Below are positions 17,333 to 28,000 of a stretch of DNA of 64,000 nt, in pieces. The DNA is taken from assembly GCF_000648235.2 (NCBI RefSeq), contig NZ_AP017977.1:1364001-1428000 (forward strand), written 5' to 3'. The notes beneath the pieces were generated by a model. That model was not told where the DNA came from. It did not search any database and was given only the letters and a program-made list of their open reading frames with translations. Made by a program: the position numbers and the translations under genes. Every line of letters begins with the position of its first letter. The stretch's first letter is position 1. Origin of the DNA: Neochlamydia sp. S13. Lineage in GTDB: Bacteria; Chlamydiota; Chlamydiia; Chlamydiales; Parachlamydiaceae.

Positions 17333-18364
17333 TTAGCAGCTTTCGAAATCTTTAGAAATAAGGTCGGCAATCATTTGCGTATCATATAAATCCATATCAA
17401 TCCAGTTAAACAAAGGTTCTTTGCCAAACCAGGTATGCTGACGTTTGGCATAGTTTCTAGAAGCTCGTTTAAATGTCTCGACAAACTGAAGATAATCATC
17501 GGGCCTTTTAGCGGTTGCTAAATAAGCAATAGCTTGCTTATAGCCTATCGCTTGGGCTGCAGAGGAATTAGCTAAAAGACCTTTTTTTAATAAACCTTGC
17601 ACTTCTTCTAGCAAGCCATCTTCAATCATTTGATCGCAACGGTTTTCAATACGATGATATAAATGAGGCCTAGGTCGAAATAAAAACCAGCAACGAAAGT
17701 CATAATTTTGAAGCTTATGACGCCCCTTCCACGATAACTTGCTAACTTTTTCTCCAGTTAAAGTAATGATTTCCAAAGCACGCACAATCTTTTGCTTATC
17801 ATTTTTTGTAATCCCACTGGCGTAATGTAGGTCTAGCTGTTGAAGGCGAGCATACAAGGCATCAGGACCTAGCCTATCATATTCTTCTTCTAAAGCTTGT
17901 CTAATTTCAGGAATAGAGGGAGGCCCCAGTGGAGGACCATAGAGCAAAGAATGAATATAAAAGCCCGCACCGCCTACTACAATAGGTACTTTGTCTCTAT
18001 TGTGTATGCGCTGAAAAGCTTGACGTGCTTCGTAGCAAAAATCTACTACATTGAAAGAATCTGTCAAATGACAAATATCAATAAGGTGATGAGAAATCTG
18101 CTGCCGCTCTTCAATGGTAGGCTTAGCTGTGCCAATATCCATTCCTTTGTAGACTTGCATGGAGTCCGCCGAAACGATTTCTCCCTGGATCTTCCTTGCC
18201 AGTTGGAGGGCAAAATGAGACTTGCCGCAGCCAGTAGGGCCAGCAATGATGATCACGCGCTTTTTATTTTGAGGAAGAGCAGTAGGGAGCCGCTTCTGAG
18301 CTTCAATAGCGAAATTTATAAAGATTTGTTCTATCTCTTCTTTTTCTAATGTTCCACAGGCCAC
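17333..18364 (-). CDS. miaA: tRNA dimethylallyltransferase
   Basis: MiaA adds the dimethylallyl group to A37 of tRNAs reading UNN codons. The P-loop IIIAGPTGCGKS, then VSADSMQVYKGMDIGTAKP and later AIGYKQAIAYL and NYAKRQHTWF are diagnostic. No ATG precedes the P-loop. The frame opens at a TTG at 18430, but a GTG at 18364, with AGG about ten bases upstream, gives a more usual length (343 aa); I prefer it, with modest certainty. It precedes the coiled-coil gene by 95 bp. Confidence 0.92.
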   Translation of the reverse strand: MACGTLEKEEIEQIFINFAIEAQKRLPTALPQNKKRVIIIAGPTGCGKSHFALQLARKIQGEIVSADSMQVYKGMDIGTAKPTIEERQQISHHLIDICHLTDSFNVVDFCYEARQAFQRIHNRDKVPIVVGGAGFYIHSLLYGPPLGPPSIPEIRQALEEEYDRLGPDALYARLQQLDLHYASGITKNDKQKIVRALEIITLTGEKVSKLSWKGRHKLQNYDFRCWFLFRPRPHLYHRIENRCDQMIEDGLLEEVQGLLKKGLLANSSAAQAIGYKQAIAYLATAKRPDDYLQFVETFKRASRNYAKRQHTWFGKEPLFNWIDMDLYDTQMIADLISKDFESC

Positions 18365-18430
18365 TATCAAATACCTAAACTTGGTCAAAGCATTGTTTTT
18401 ATTGTTATTAGATTTAACCCTTTTATTCAA

Positions 18431-19418
18431 AGTGTTAATTTTTAACCTATCTCTTAAATGGTAAAATTAAACATACAAAACACCTTTTAAATAATTTCTT
18501 CCTCTGATAATAAAAGCTAAAAAGCTCTCATAGTATTCAGAGAAGATAGCTGACCACTTCAAAGTCTCGTCATCTTGCTTATTATTTAATTAAAATATTC
18601 TTGCTTCCACTAAGAAGTAATCAAGTAGTACTTATGGCTCTCTTCAATTTTATACCTACCTATTTGAGTTATTTTCCAGCTTAAATTCAATCATCTATTC
18701 ATCTTAAAAAACATCACAAGCTTTCTAAAATATAGTTTCTAGCCTTTTAAGATCATCATGCTTTTTTTCTTTTTTATATGAAGTAATTTTTTAAGACCTT
18801 TAGGAGGAGCTAATTTTTCTTAAACACTTTTTCATTTATGGCTTCTTTCCAAAAACTGAGCTTTTACTTCTACAGGGTGCTTAATTAGCACTTTTTATTC
18901 TTTCCTTTAGGCCAATACATTTTGCAATTGCAGATGGCTTTTTATAAAAGCAAAGGCTGAATGGTCTAAATGATCTATACTACTTTCTTCTAGCTTCTTT
19001 TGGACGGTACCATCAACCGCAGGCACTTACTTCCTGGCTAGCATAGCAGATTCAAGCGTTGAAGCCATAAGAACATCTGTTAAAAGCCTGTTATCTCATG
19101 TGCAATGAAACTTAATTAAGGATTAAAGGTCAAAAGACCCAACAGGAATCACTTTGTTTGAGGCTTGCATAAGAAGCCTAGGCTTGGATCATTTTTTTTA
19201 GATGCACTTCATCAGCAATGACCTTATACCGTTCAAAGAAACTACGTCTGTAGAGTCTAAAGAAGAAAACACCTTTCTGAGGGCTCTTTTCTACTAAAAA
19301 GAGATTCTTATTAGGTTACGATTACATAAAAAGCTGCTTGAAAGCGTATGATTAAAAAGAAAAAAGATTAAGTAAGAGAAAAAGCAATATTTTCTAAATA
19401 TTTAATCCTTAATAAAAA
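18431..19418. other. Intergenic, about 1 kb without a recognisable gene
   Basis: AT-rich with stops in all six frames. I looked for tRNA, IS ends and coding remnants and found none I can support. Its length is unusual for this otherwise tight minus-strand block, so a fully decayed gene is possible. Confidence 0.4.
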
Positions 19419-19649
19419 TTACTCAATAATTTCAACCCTAACGCGACGTCCAAGCCGAGCACAAATCATCATGGATATAGTACGTAGGGCTTTAATAGTA
19501 TTTCCTTTCCTTCCTACAACTTTACCAATATCGTGAGGATTAACCCGCACTTCCACAATCATTCCTCGTTCCCCTTCATAGCAATTAACGTTGACATCAT
19601 TAGGGGCGTCTACTAAATTTTTTACAATATATTCAACAAATTCTTTCAT
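19419..19649 (-). CDS. khpA: KH-domain RNA-binding protein KhpA
   Basis: The frame opens further upstream, but ATG at 19649 (MKEFVEYIVKNLVD) gives the family-typical 76 residues. The KH domain core VNPHDIGKVVGRKGNTIKAL includes the GxxG-type loop (GRKG). Such proteins bind RNA, often with KhpB, and influence cell division and translation. Its position just before ftsQ and the mur genes fits a link with division. Confidence 0.9.
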   Translation of the reverse strand: MKEFVEYIVKNLVDAPNDVNVNCYEGERGMIVEVRVNPHDIGKVVGRKGNTIKALRTISMMICARLGRRVRVEIIE

Positions 19650-19921
19650 AGCTCTACAAATGTTTTTTATAGTTTTACAAGCTAGCATTTTTAGCATCAG
19701 AAAGAATTTAACTCAAGAAGTATCCAATTAAAGCGCTTATTCTACTCGTCAAAACGTAACGAGAAAAATAAATCTAAAAAGTTGTCTTTTCCCTTAATCA
19801 AAAATCAACCAAGTAATTTTTTTTTAATCCTACACTATTTTTTTCCTAGAATTTTGTCGGTCGGCATGATAGAGCAATTTACCTTTTGAGCTCTCAATTA
19901 CTTCTTCAGCAGCTAAGACAT

Positions 19922-20824
19922 TTAAAGAGCAGGGCTTTTTATGTAGGCGAGCGCAGGGATACGTAAATCTACAACTAGAGGTTTAAATTTTAATAATTTT
20001 TCTACCCCCCCTCCTTCTGCATCTTCCATATGGTATTTTAATAAAGGGCGTAGTTGCAGATAATTGGCTAATTCTTGTCGATAATTGTCTACACTCAACC
20101 GCAATATATGCGAGGCTATCCCTTTGACAAGCTTTCCTGCCTGATCTGTTTTTTCCACCTGTTCATCAAGGATAGCCACAATTTGCCTTTTACCTTTGCT
20201 ATCTGCAAAAGCCTGGGAGACATCAACACGAGATAGATAAGAATATTCCGAGCAACAATGGGTTGAAAGCAGATCAATTAGATAAAGGGCAAGCTTGCAT
20301 TTAATTTCTTGGAGAGGTTTTCCCCAACTCAAAGGTAAAGCATCTGTTATTCCTAAGTATATTTCTGGTAGCTTTTTAGGAGTAAAAAAAGGCTTAAAGG
20401 GAAAAGTCACACCTTCCCGATCAATCACAGTGTTATGATAATCTAACAAATAAGCAAAAGGCTTCCTTAACTCGTAATCAACATAAATAGTTCCTGGAAG
20501 AAGTTTTTTTACATAGGCATGGGTAATCAAAGGAGAATTTAAAAGTTTTTGTTGAGCTGCTTGGGTATTAAAGCGAAAGATATTGGTTGGCTGATCAATC
20601 GATAAGTTAAGAAGCTCTGCAAGATAAGCTGTTTTCAGAGGTTCTTTATCAGGAGTCGTTTGCGCAATAGCTACAATGTTATACTGCGAATTATATAAGC
20701 GCTGTCTTTTTATATATTTATAATAAATTAATCCACCAGAAGCAGATCCGGAGATGGCTAGAGTAAAAAGCATAATCCATAAGCAAGCTGTACGTATAGA
20801 AAGCTTCTCTTGTTTTTTTCTCAT
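19922..20824 (-). CDS. ftsQ: Cell division protein FtsQ-like (POTRA domain)
   Basis: A 300-aa protein with a short basic N-terminus, one membrane segment at about residues 10-30 (ACLWIMLFTLAISGSASGGL), then a POTRA-type region (IFRFNTQAAQQKL, HAYVKKLLPGTIYVDYE, PFAYLLDYHNTVIDREG). This is the FtsQ layout: cytoplasmic tail, membrane anchor, periplasmic POTRA and beta domain. It follows murC-ddl on the same strand, as ftsQ does in many bacteria. Chlamydiae lack ftsZ but keep FtsQ-like proteins. Confidence 0.85.
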   Translation of the reverse strand: MRKKQEKLSIRTACLWIMLFTLAISGSASGGLIYYKYIKRQRLYNSQYNIVAIAQTTPDKEPLKTAYLAELLNLSIDQPTNIFRFNTQAAQQKLLNSPLITHAYVKKLLPGTIYVDYELRKPFAYLLDYHNTVIDREGVTFPFKPFFTPKKLPEIYLGITDALPLSWGKPLQEIKCKLALYLIDLLSTHCCSEYSYLSRVDVSQAFADSKGKRQIVAILDEQVEKTDQAGKLVKGIASHILRLSVDNYRQELANYLQLRPLLKYHMEDAEGGGVEKLLKFKPLVVDLRIPALAYIKSPAL

Positions 20825-21018
20825 AAGAATTTTTAACCTAAAGGAATGAAGATGGTAGAAGCGCTCTGGTGGTAAGCTCGCTCCCCTCTTTTGACAAACA
20901 TAAAATTCAGGACTATTTTTGCTAGCTCCTCGCTCAGCTAGATCATATCATTTTTTCTCACTTCCTGCAAAGATGCTCTCGCATAAGTAATTAAATGAAA
21001 AGATGTAGTTAAGCATCC

Positions 21019-23454
21019 CTAAAAGCTTTGACGCTGCCTACATAAAATAGCATCTCTTCGTTTTCTTTCAAGCGCGAGTATAATTAAGCGATTGAATAGC
21101 TCCTCTCCATCTACTCCATTCAGCTGGCATATCATAGGATAAAGGCTAAGAGAAGTAAATCCTGGGATAGGGTTAATTTCGTTTAGCCAAAATTTTTCAT
21201 TAGCATCAAGGAAAAAATCTACGCGTGCCATCCCTGTCCCTCCAACTGCTTGATAAGCAGCTGAGGCTAGCTCTATTCCCTCTCTATTTTTTTCGGGTGA
21301 TAAAGAAGCTTGAGGAATGGTTTTCATGCTGTTTGCCCCATATTTAGATTCAAAATCGTAAACATGGCCTTGAGAAAACACTTCACCAGGAGGGAATACT
21401 TCTGCATTTTCGTTACCTAAAACTGCAAATTCTATTTCCCTAAAATCTGTAAGCCCTTCCTCTACTATTAATTTAAAGTCATATTGAAAAGCTTCCTGGA
21501 TAGCTGAATATAAGCTATCGGCATGCATTACTTTTTGTACGCCGATCGTTGAACCTAAATGCACAGGCTTTATAAAAAGCGGAAAATTTAATTTGTTTTG
21601 AATCGACTGAATAATTGAGGTACTATCTGTTTTCCACTTTTTATAGGTGATTTCTACAAAAGGCAAGGTAGCTATCTGATGAGCTTGCATAAGATATTTG
21701 GTATGAGCTTTGTCCATAGCGATAGCAGCGTACACATGATCAGGGCCTATATAAGCTTTATCGAGAATTTCAAAAAAACCCTGAATTGTCCCATCTTCTC
21801 CATAGGGGCCATGAAAGATAGGTACAAATAAATCGCACTCCATTAATTTGTTAAAAACGCTTGCATCTATACAGGGGGCGATTTTTACAGCTGCTAGCTC
21901 CTGCATGCGCTCTTTAAGCGCGTGGAGATTACTATCTTCTGCAACCCAGTGCCCCTGCTTAGTGACACCAAAATACTGAATCTCATAAAGCTCTGCAGAC
22001 ACATACGTGCAAATATGACTAGCAGATAAGAATGTTATTTCGTGTTCTACCGAACGCCCTCCAAAAACTATTCCTAATTTAAGCTTACGTGGCGCTTGTT
22101 GCCCGAATAAATCGAGCAACTCTTGAGAAAGCTTAGTAATATCGCCTGCTCCCATAGAAACAACAATATCGTGGGGATGAACAAAATCAAAAAGTAGAGA
22201 AGCTAGATCTTGCCGCTGCACCGAATGAATTTTTTTTATTCCTTTAGACTCTACTTCCTTAATAATTTCTATTGAAGAAACCCCGTCTATAGGCGCTTCA
22301 CCGGCAGCATATATCTCCGTGATAAATATCTCATCAGCTTCATCAAAAACATCTTTATATAATCCCAAGCAATCTTGAGTACGTGTGTAACGATGCGGTT
22401 GGAATACAGTAATCAGGCGCCGTCCCCCTGCAGCTTGGCGTATACCTTCTAGGGTGGCTTTTATCTCTGTTGGATGGTGAGCATAGTCATCAAGCATTAA
22501 AATATGATGCTTCTCGCCCTTTTTTTCGCAGCGACGCTTAATACCACCGAATGAAAGAAAAGCTTTACGGATTATATTTTCTGCAATCCCTAAGCTTAAA
22601 GCTAGGCCTAGCACTGCCGCAGCATTAAGAGCATTATGACGTCCTACCATTGGCAACTGAATAGACGAATAATGACAATTTTTAAAATCTACGTCAAAAG
22701 AGATCCCCCATCCTTTTTGAGAAAAGTTGCTAACTTGTAGCTCACAATGACTTCCAAATCCATAGCAAACACCCTTAGGCTTTAAATTTAGAAGATGTTC
22801 ATTGTCCCCACACCAAAAAAGATGCTCCGATGTTTCCACTTTGCTTAAAAATTGGCTAAAAGCCTTAATTAAATTCTCTATCTTGCCAAAGTAATTAAGA
22901 TGATCGGCATCAATATTAGTGATAATGCCTCCATAAGAATGATACTTAAGAAAGGTGCCATCGCTTTCATCAGCTTCGGCTATAAAATATTTCCCTTCCC
23001 CATGTCCAGCATTTGAATTAGAAGGAGAAAGCATTCCTCCCACCGCATAGGAAGGATCCAAGCCCGCCTGCATGATTACCCATGCTAAAAGAGCCGAGGT
23101 CGTAGTTTTACCATGCGTTCCAGCAACAGTTAAAGTTTTATACTCCTGCATTAAGTATAAGAGCAGATCGGAGCGATGAAGTATTAAGCATCCCTGCTGC
23201 AAAGCAGCATGATATTCCGGATTATCAGCCTTAATATCAGAGCTGTAGATGACAGCAGCATGGGCAGAAATGTGGTGAGCCGCATGACCGATAAATATTT
23301 TAGCTCCATTTTTCGACAATTCTTCCGTTATATAGTTTGCTTGCATGTCGCTGCCTGTTACAACCATCTTCTTTTTTAAAAGAATACGTGCTAACCCGCT
23401 CATGCCGATACCACCGATACCAATAAAATGAAAGTGTTTTGCTTCTGAAATCAT
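21019..23454 (-). CDS. murC-ddl: MurC-Ddl fusion: UDP-MurNAc-alanine ligase and D-Ala-D-Ala ligase
   Basis: An 811-aa fusion. Residues 1 to about 450 are MurC: nucleotide-binding GIGGIGMSGLA, ATP loop GTHGKTTTSALLA, and DDYAHHPTEI. Residues about 455-811 are D-alanine-D-alanine ligase: FGGRSVEHEIT, FHGPYGEDGTIQG and the C-terminal LNEINPIPGFTSLSLYP. MurC loads the first L-Ala of the stem peptide and Ddl makes the D-Ala-D-Ala tip. The fusion is a known chlamydial trait. Its ATGA start overlaps the murG stop. Confidence 0.97.
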   Translation of the reverse strand: MISEAKHFHFIGIGGIGMSGLARILLKKKMVVTGSDMQANYITEELSKNGAKIFIGHAAHHISAHAAVIYSSDIKADNPEYHAALQQGCLILHRSDLLLYLMQEYKTLTVAGTHGKTTTSALLAWVIMQAGLDPSYAVGGMLSPSNSNAGHGEGKYFIAEADESDGTFLKYHSYGGIITNIDADHLNYFGKIENLIKAFSQFLSKVETSEHLFWCGDNEHLLNLKPKGVCYGFGSHCELQVSNFSQKGWGISFDVDFKNCHYSSIQLPMVGRHNALNAAAVLGLALSLGIAENIIRKAFLSFGGIKRRCEKKGEKHHILMLDDYAHHPTEIKATLEGIRQAAGGRRLITVFQPHRYTRTQDCLGLYKDVFDEADEIFITEIYAAGEAPIDGVSSIEIIKEVESKGIKKIHSVQRQDLASLLFDFVHPHDIVVSMGAGDITKLSQELLDLFGQQAPRKLKLGIVFGGRSVEHEITFLSASHICTYVSAELYEIQYFGVTKQGHWVAEDSNLHALKERMQELAAVKIAPCIDASVFNKLMECDLFVPIFHGPYGEDGTIQGFFEILDKAYIGPDHVYAAIAMDKAHTKYLMQAHQIATLPFVEITYKKWKTDSTSIIQSIQNKLNFPLFIKPVHLGSTIGVQKVMHADSLYSAIQEAFQYDFKLIVEEGLTDFREIEFAVLGNENAEVFPPGEVFSQGHVYDFESKYGANSMKTIPQASLSPEKNREGIELASAAYQAVGGTGMARVDFFLDANEKFWLNEINPIPGFTSLSLYPMICQLNGVDGEELFNRLIILALERKRRDAILCRQRQSF

Positions 23455-24554
23455 GGGTGGAGCGCCTCCAGAATAAGCGTATAAAACTCTTTAGGCCGGT
23501 GGTTGATCTTGTAATTTTGCATCGCTTGGCTCATCTTTTTCCGTTTTTCGAGATTAAGAGATTCAATCTCACTTGCTAAATGAAAGGCATTTAATTCCTT
23601 TTCTTGGCACCTTAAAGCTCCCCCTACTTGCTCTACTAAAAAAGCCGCATTTTTTTCCTGATGGTTATCGGTAGCATAAGGATAAGGAATTAATATCCCA
23701 GGTACCTCAAATTCCATCTGCTCAGCAATGCTACCTGCTCCTGCACGGGTAATGGAGATATCTGCCGCCTGCCATGCTAGCTCCATATAGGTCTCAAAAG
23801 GCTTGACATAAGCCTTAAAGCCTGCTTTTCGGTATTCTTCTCTTAAAAAATGGGAACTAGAAGCATCGCCTGTTAAATGAATAATCTGCCATTGCTCTTT
23901 AGCATGCTTTAAGTGCTGAATTAAAGCTTCGCTAACCAAATTATTCAAGTTTAAAGCTCCTTGCGAGCCTCCAAAAGCTAAAATAGTATCTCGCTCTTTC
24001 TCTAGCCCAAAGAATTCACGTGCTTTAGAGGAAGAGCTACCTTCCTTATAATATTCTGGACGTAATGGCATGCCAACTTCATAAGTTTTCCCCCCTAAAA
24101 GATCTGCCGTATCAGGAAAATGGATGCCTACAAAGGAAGCATACTTTGCCAAACAACGATTAACTTTTCCGGGAACGCTATTAGCTTCATGAAGGATGAA
24201 AGGGATTTCTTTAGCTTTTGCAGCTAGAAGCATAGGCAAGGTGTAATAGCTCCCAAATCCTACCACCATATCAGGGCGATATTCGCTAATAATCTTGCAG
24301 CATTGCTTTATACCCTTTAAAATCTTGTAAGAAGCTTTTAAAGTTTCCCAAGGAGATTTATTTATAAAAGTAGCACAAGAGATCGCCTGGTAGCGGAAGA
24401 AATCTTTGTCAAAATAAGGGTTAATATCGAGATTTCCGCCTACATACAAAAGCTCAAGAGAGTCATTTGCTGCCATAAGCTGTTTGCCTAAAGCAATAGC
24501 AGGAAAAATATGGCCTCCCGTACCCCCTACAGTAATAATAATTCTTTTACCCAT
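23451..24554 (-). CDS. murG: UDP-GlcNAc transferase of lipid II synthesis
   Basis: MurG adds GlcNAc to lipid I at the inner face of the membrane. The glycine-rich loop GGTGGHIFPA follows the start, with GFGSYYTLP, FGGSQGALNLN and TRAGAGSIAEQ further on. An ATG at 24569 is possible, but ATG 24554 has AGGAG at the right distance and starts MGKRIIITVGG, so I use that (367 aa). It overlaps murC-ddl by 4 bp, so the two are coupled. Confidence 0.95.
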   Translation of the reverse strand: MGKRIIITVGGTGGHIFPAIALGKQLMAANDSLELLYVGGNLDINPYFDKDFFRYQAISCATFINKSPWETLKASYKILKGIKQCCKIISEYRPDMVVGFGSYYTLPMLLAAKAKEIPFILHEANSVPGKVNRCLAKYASFVGIHFPDTADLLGGKTYEVGMPLRPEYYKEGSSSSKAREFFGLEKERDTILAFGGSQGALNLNNLVSEALIQHLKHAKEQWQIIHLTGDASSSHFLREEYRKAGFKAYVKPFETYMELAWQAADISITRAGAGSIAEQMEFEVPGILIPYPYATDNHQEKNAAFLVEQVGGALRCQEKELNAFHLASEIESLNLEKRKKMSQAMQNYKINHRPKEFYTLILEALHP

Positions 24555-24569
24555 CTTCGCTCCTGCCAT

Positions 24570-25030
24570 TAAAGGTGTCTACTATTACAAAACTGGGATT
24601 TCTAATTCCAGCGAATGATAAAAAAATTGCTTCTAGGAATAGGAATGACTTCAAATAGATAAAAACAGAGGCGTTTTCATCTGTATGTTAACCACTCAGC
24701 AATAAACTTTATTTTAAAGCAATAGACATATTCTTTTTTAAAGGCAAAGGATGGCTATAAGTTCTCTTGCCTCTCTTAGCTTAAAAAAATTTATTAAAAA
24801 GCAAGATTTCAAAAAATTCATGCCAAGGAATAAATCATTTATACTAAATAGCGCCTGCTTAAAAATTATGCCAAAAAATTATAATGGTTGCTTTTTTAAG
24901 TTTATTTTTATATGAAAGTTAAAAATATTTTTTACAACCTTCTTAAGAATAGATGGAATGTATGTAAAAAGTTTTAATCAGCTCTTGCTACGCATTGAAA
25001 TACATGCCAACTTAAAAGAAGGATAAAAAT
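24570..25030. other. Intergenic between divergent murG and TPR gene
   Basis: About 460 AT-rich bases that must hold the divergent promoters of the murG operon and the first F-box/TPR gene. I see no coding remnant or IS end. Confidence 0.4.
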
Positions 25031-28000
25031 ATGAATGTAGTGAACGTACACAAGTCTACCCTATTATCTACTGAAAACAACTCCCATCATATAGCAAAAA
25101 ATAATACTTTTAACCCTTCTAATCCTTTGGCAACTCTACCTTTAAAAATTTTCAAACAAATTTTTCATTCTTTCAGTAGTTTAACGGAAGACGAATTAAG
25201 AAAAATCCTTGATGCAAGAAGCTGTGCTCGAGTATTTAAACAGTACATGCCTAATAACGTCAAATTTTTGCAGCTCTATCAACCTCAGAAGCTACAATTC
25301 TATTTTGACAAACTCTCAAGCCATTTAAATAAAAATCTTTTTTCGATTGATGGTAGTCATAATTTTTTATCTGTAGATAGACTAGAAGAGAACTACACCC
25401 ACACTTTAAAACTTACTATCCAAAAAGAAGATCCTGTTCAGACAAGATTATGTATAGAAAAACTAGGCGATATCTATTTAATAAAAGGAACGCAACAAAC
25501 CCTCCTTCAAGCCGCAGGGCTTTATAATTATACCCTACATACTGCCTCTTTAAAAGGGCAAGAAAGTATTAAAGAAAAGCTATCAAAAGTGGAATTTTTA
25601 CTCAGCAAGGCTTGCAAAGGAAAACCTGTAGATATTTCTATTACCAAAAAGCAATTTGAGGACAATCGCAGAGAATTAAAAAAGTTTAGGCAGGAAATAG
25701 AAGAGAAAATCCAAGCTCTCGGCTCAGATCCTTCATCTGAGGAAGTAAGAATGCTTTACCAGGAAATTGCTCAATGGATGAAAGTTTTCTTCAAAAGTCT
25801 TGTAGGTCAAGCTCAAAGGGGTTTAGGAGCTGCGCCCTGTGAATATGCAATGTTAGGATTTGGTTCTTTAGCTAGAAAAGAAATGACACCCTACTCTGAT
25901 TTAGAGTTTGGCATTCTTATGCAAGAAGACACTTCAGCAAATAGAGATTATTTTAGACGTTTAACAAATCTTCTTCACTTAAAAGTAATCAACTTAGGCG
26001 AGACAATTCTACCTGCTTTAAATATTCCCTGCATAAAAAAGGCTAATTTTTTTGATAGCGTTACTCTTAGAGGCTTTGCCTTTGATGGTGAAGGAGCGGA
26101 AGGAAAAGGCTGTAAAACCCCTTTTGGCAATCGCCAAACATTTGAGCTTATCCAGACGCCTGAGAAGATGGCCCAATATATCGCTCAAGATGAACAAGGC
26201 AAATGGTGGCATGAAAAAGAGCCTCATCTTCCTATGGAATTGCTAAACTTTACTCATTTGCTAGGAAGTGAGGAGCTAACTGAGCACTATAGGAAAAATG
26301 TTCGGGACGAGCTTGAGAAGCCTTGCCAAGAAGGCCTTGATCTGTGTCAATATCTAGCCAAGCATCACCTAGTTCAAGAGGACATGGAGACTTTTAATCC
26401 TGGGATGGGCCTCTTAGAAAGACAGGGTATGCTTTTTAAAGTTAAAAATGATTTATATCGTTTTCCTCATCTGGCTTTAGACAGGCTAGCCCTTCTCAAA
26501 AAAATAGCGGCTTCCGACACTTTTACTAGGATTGATAAGCTAAGTGAGTTAGGGGTTATAACGGAGGGCGCCGCCGAAAAGTTAAAGGATTGGATGAATA
26601 TAGCGCTATTTATGCGCCTTAAAACCTATTCTCATTATCAAGCGCAGCAAGAGATGATGAATCCGCTGATTAAGCCCTTTGGCTTCGATGATCCTGACCT
26701 TATTAGAAAGCAGTTTGCTCTAGAACATAAAGCGTTGGAAAAGATAAAAAAAATTTACCGTATCTTTATTCCTTTTTATCAAGTTATGCAAAAATTTTTA
26801 GGAGGCCACGAAGAAAGTCTTAAATTATCAGATTTAGAGGACAACTCGTTGCAGGCTCAAGGCAATATAGCTCTAAGGCTTTTACAACATAAAGAGGCAA
26901 AAAAATGTTACAAGTCTGCATTAATGATAGAGTCAAAAAATACAGAAGTACTAAATGCTCTTGGAGTGATTTACAATGCTCAAGGAAATTTAGCTAAGGC
27001 GGCCTATTTTTTTGAAGAAGCCCTTAAAATTGACTTTAAGTTATATGGCAAAAATCATTCAAAAGTAGAAAGAAATTACACTCATTTAGGAATGATTTAC
27101 CATGCTCAAGGAAATTTAGAGAAAGCAATTGACTGCGCCAAGAAAGCATTCGAAATTGGAACCAAAGTTTATAATGGAAAACATCCTGTTTGGGCCATAC
27201 TTTATAGCAATCAAGGAGAAATCTATCGTGACCAAGGAGACCTAAAGCGGGCGTGGGATTACGCCAGCCTAGCACTCAAAATTGACAGCAGACTTCATTC
27301 TATAGATTCTCCACACGTTGCAATGGATTATCATAATTTGGGAACAATTCATCAATCACAGGGAAATATAGCAGAAGCGGCTAAATACATTAATCAAGCC
27401 CTTCAAATTAACATTAAACTTTATGGTAGAAATCATCCTAATGTAGCAACAATTTACCACACTTTAGCGACAATTTACGATGCTCAAATGGATGTACAGA
27501 AGGCAACCGAATATGCTAAGAAATCTCTTGATATTTATATTAAATTTTTTGGAGAAAAACATTCCACCGTAGCTTCTAACTACCACAGTTTAGGAATGAT
27601 TTACCAAGTACATGGAGATGTGAAGAAAGCGGCTAAATATATCAGCAAAGCTCTTTCTATTGCACTTAGCTTCCGGGAAAAGAATCCTCCCTTACTGGCA
27701 AAGATCTATGGTGGGCTGGGAATAAATTACCAAGCTCAAGGAAAGGTAAGCAAAGCAGTTAAATATGCCCAAAGAGCACTTGAAATTGCTCTAGACCAAT
27801 ATGATGAAAATCAACTCGAAGTAGTAACATGTTACAGTAATCTAAGACAAGTTCATCAAGAACAAGGAAATCTAGATAAAGCAATGGAGTATGCCAAAAG
27901 AGCACTTAAAATTGCTCTTAACAATTATGGTGAAAATCATTCTGAAGTGGCAACATGTTATAGTAATCTTGCACAAGTCTACCAAGAACAAGGAAATCTA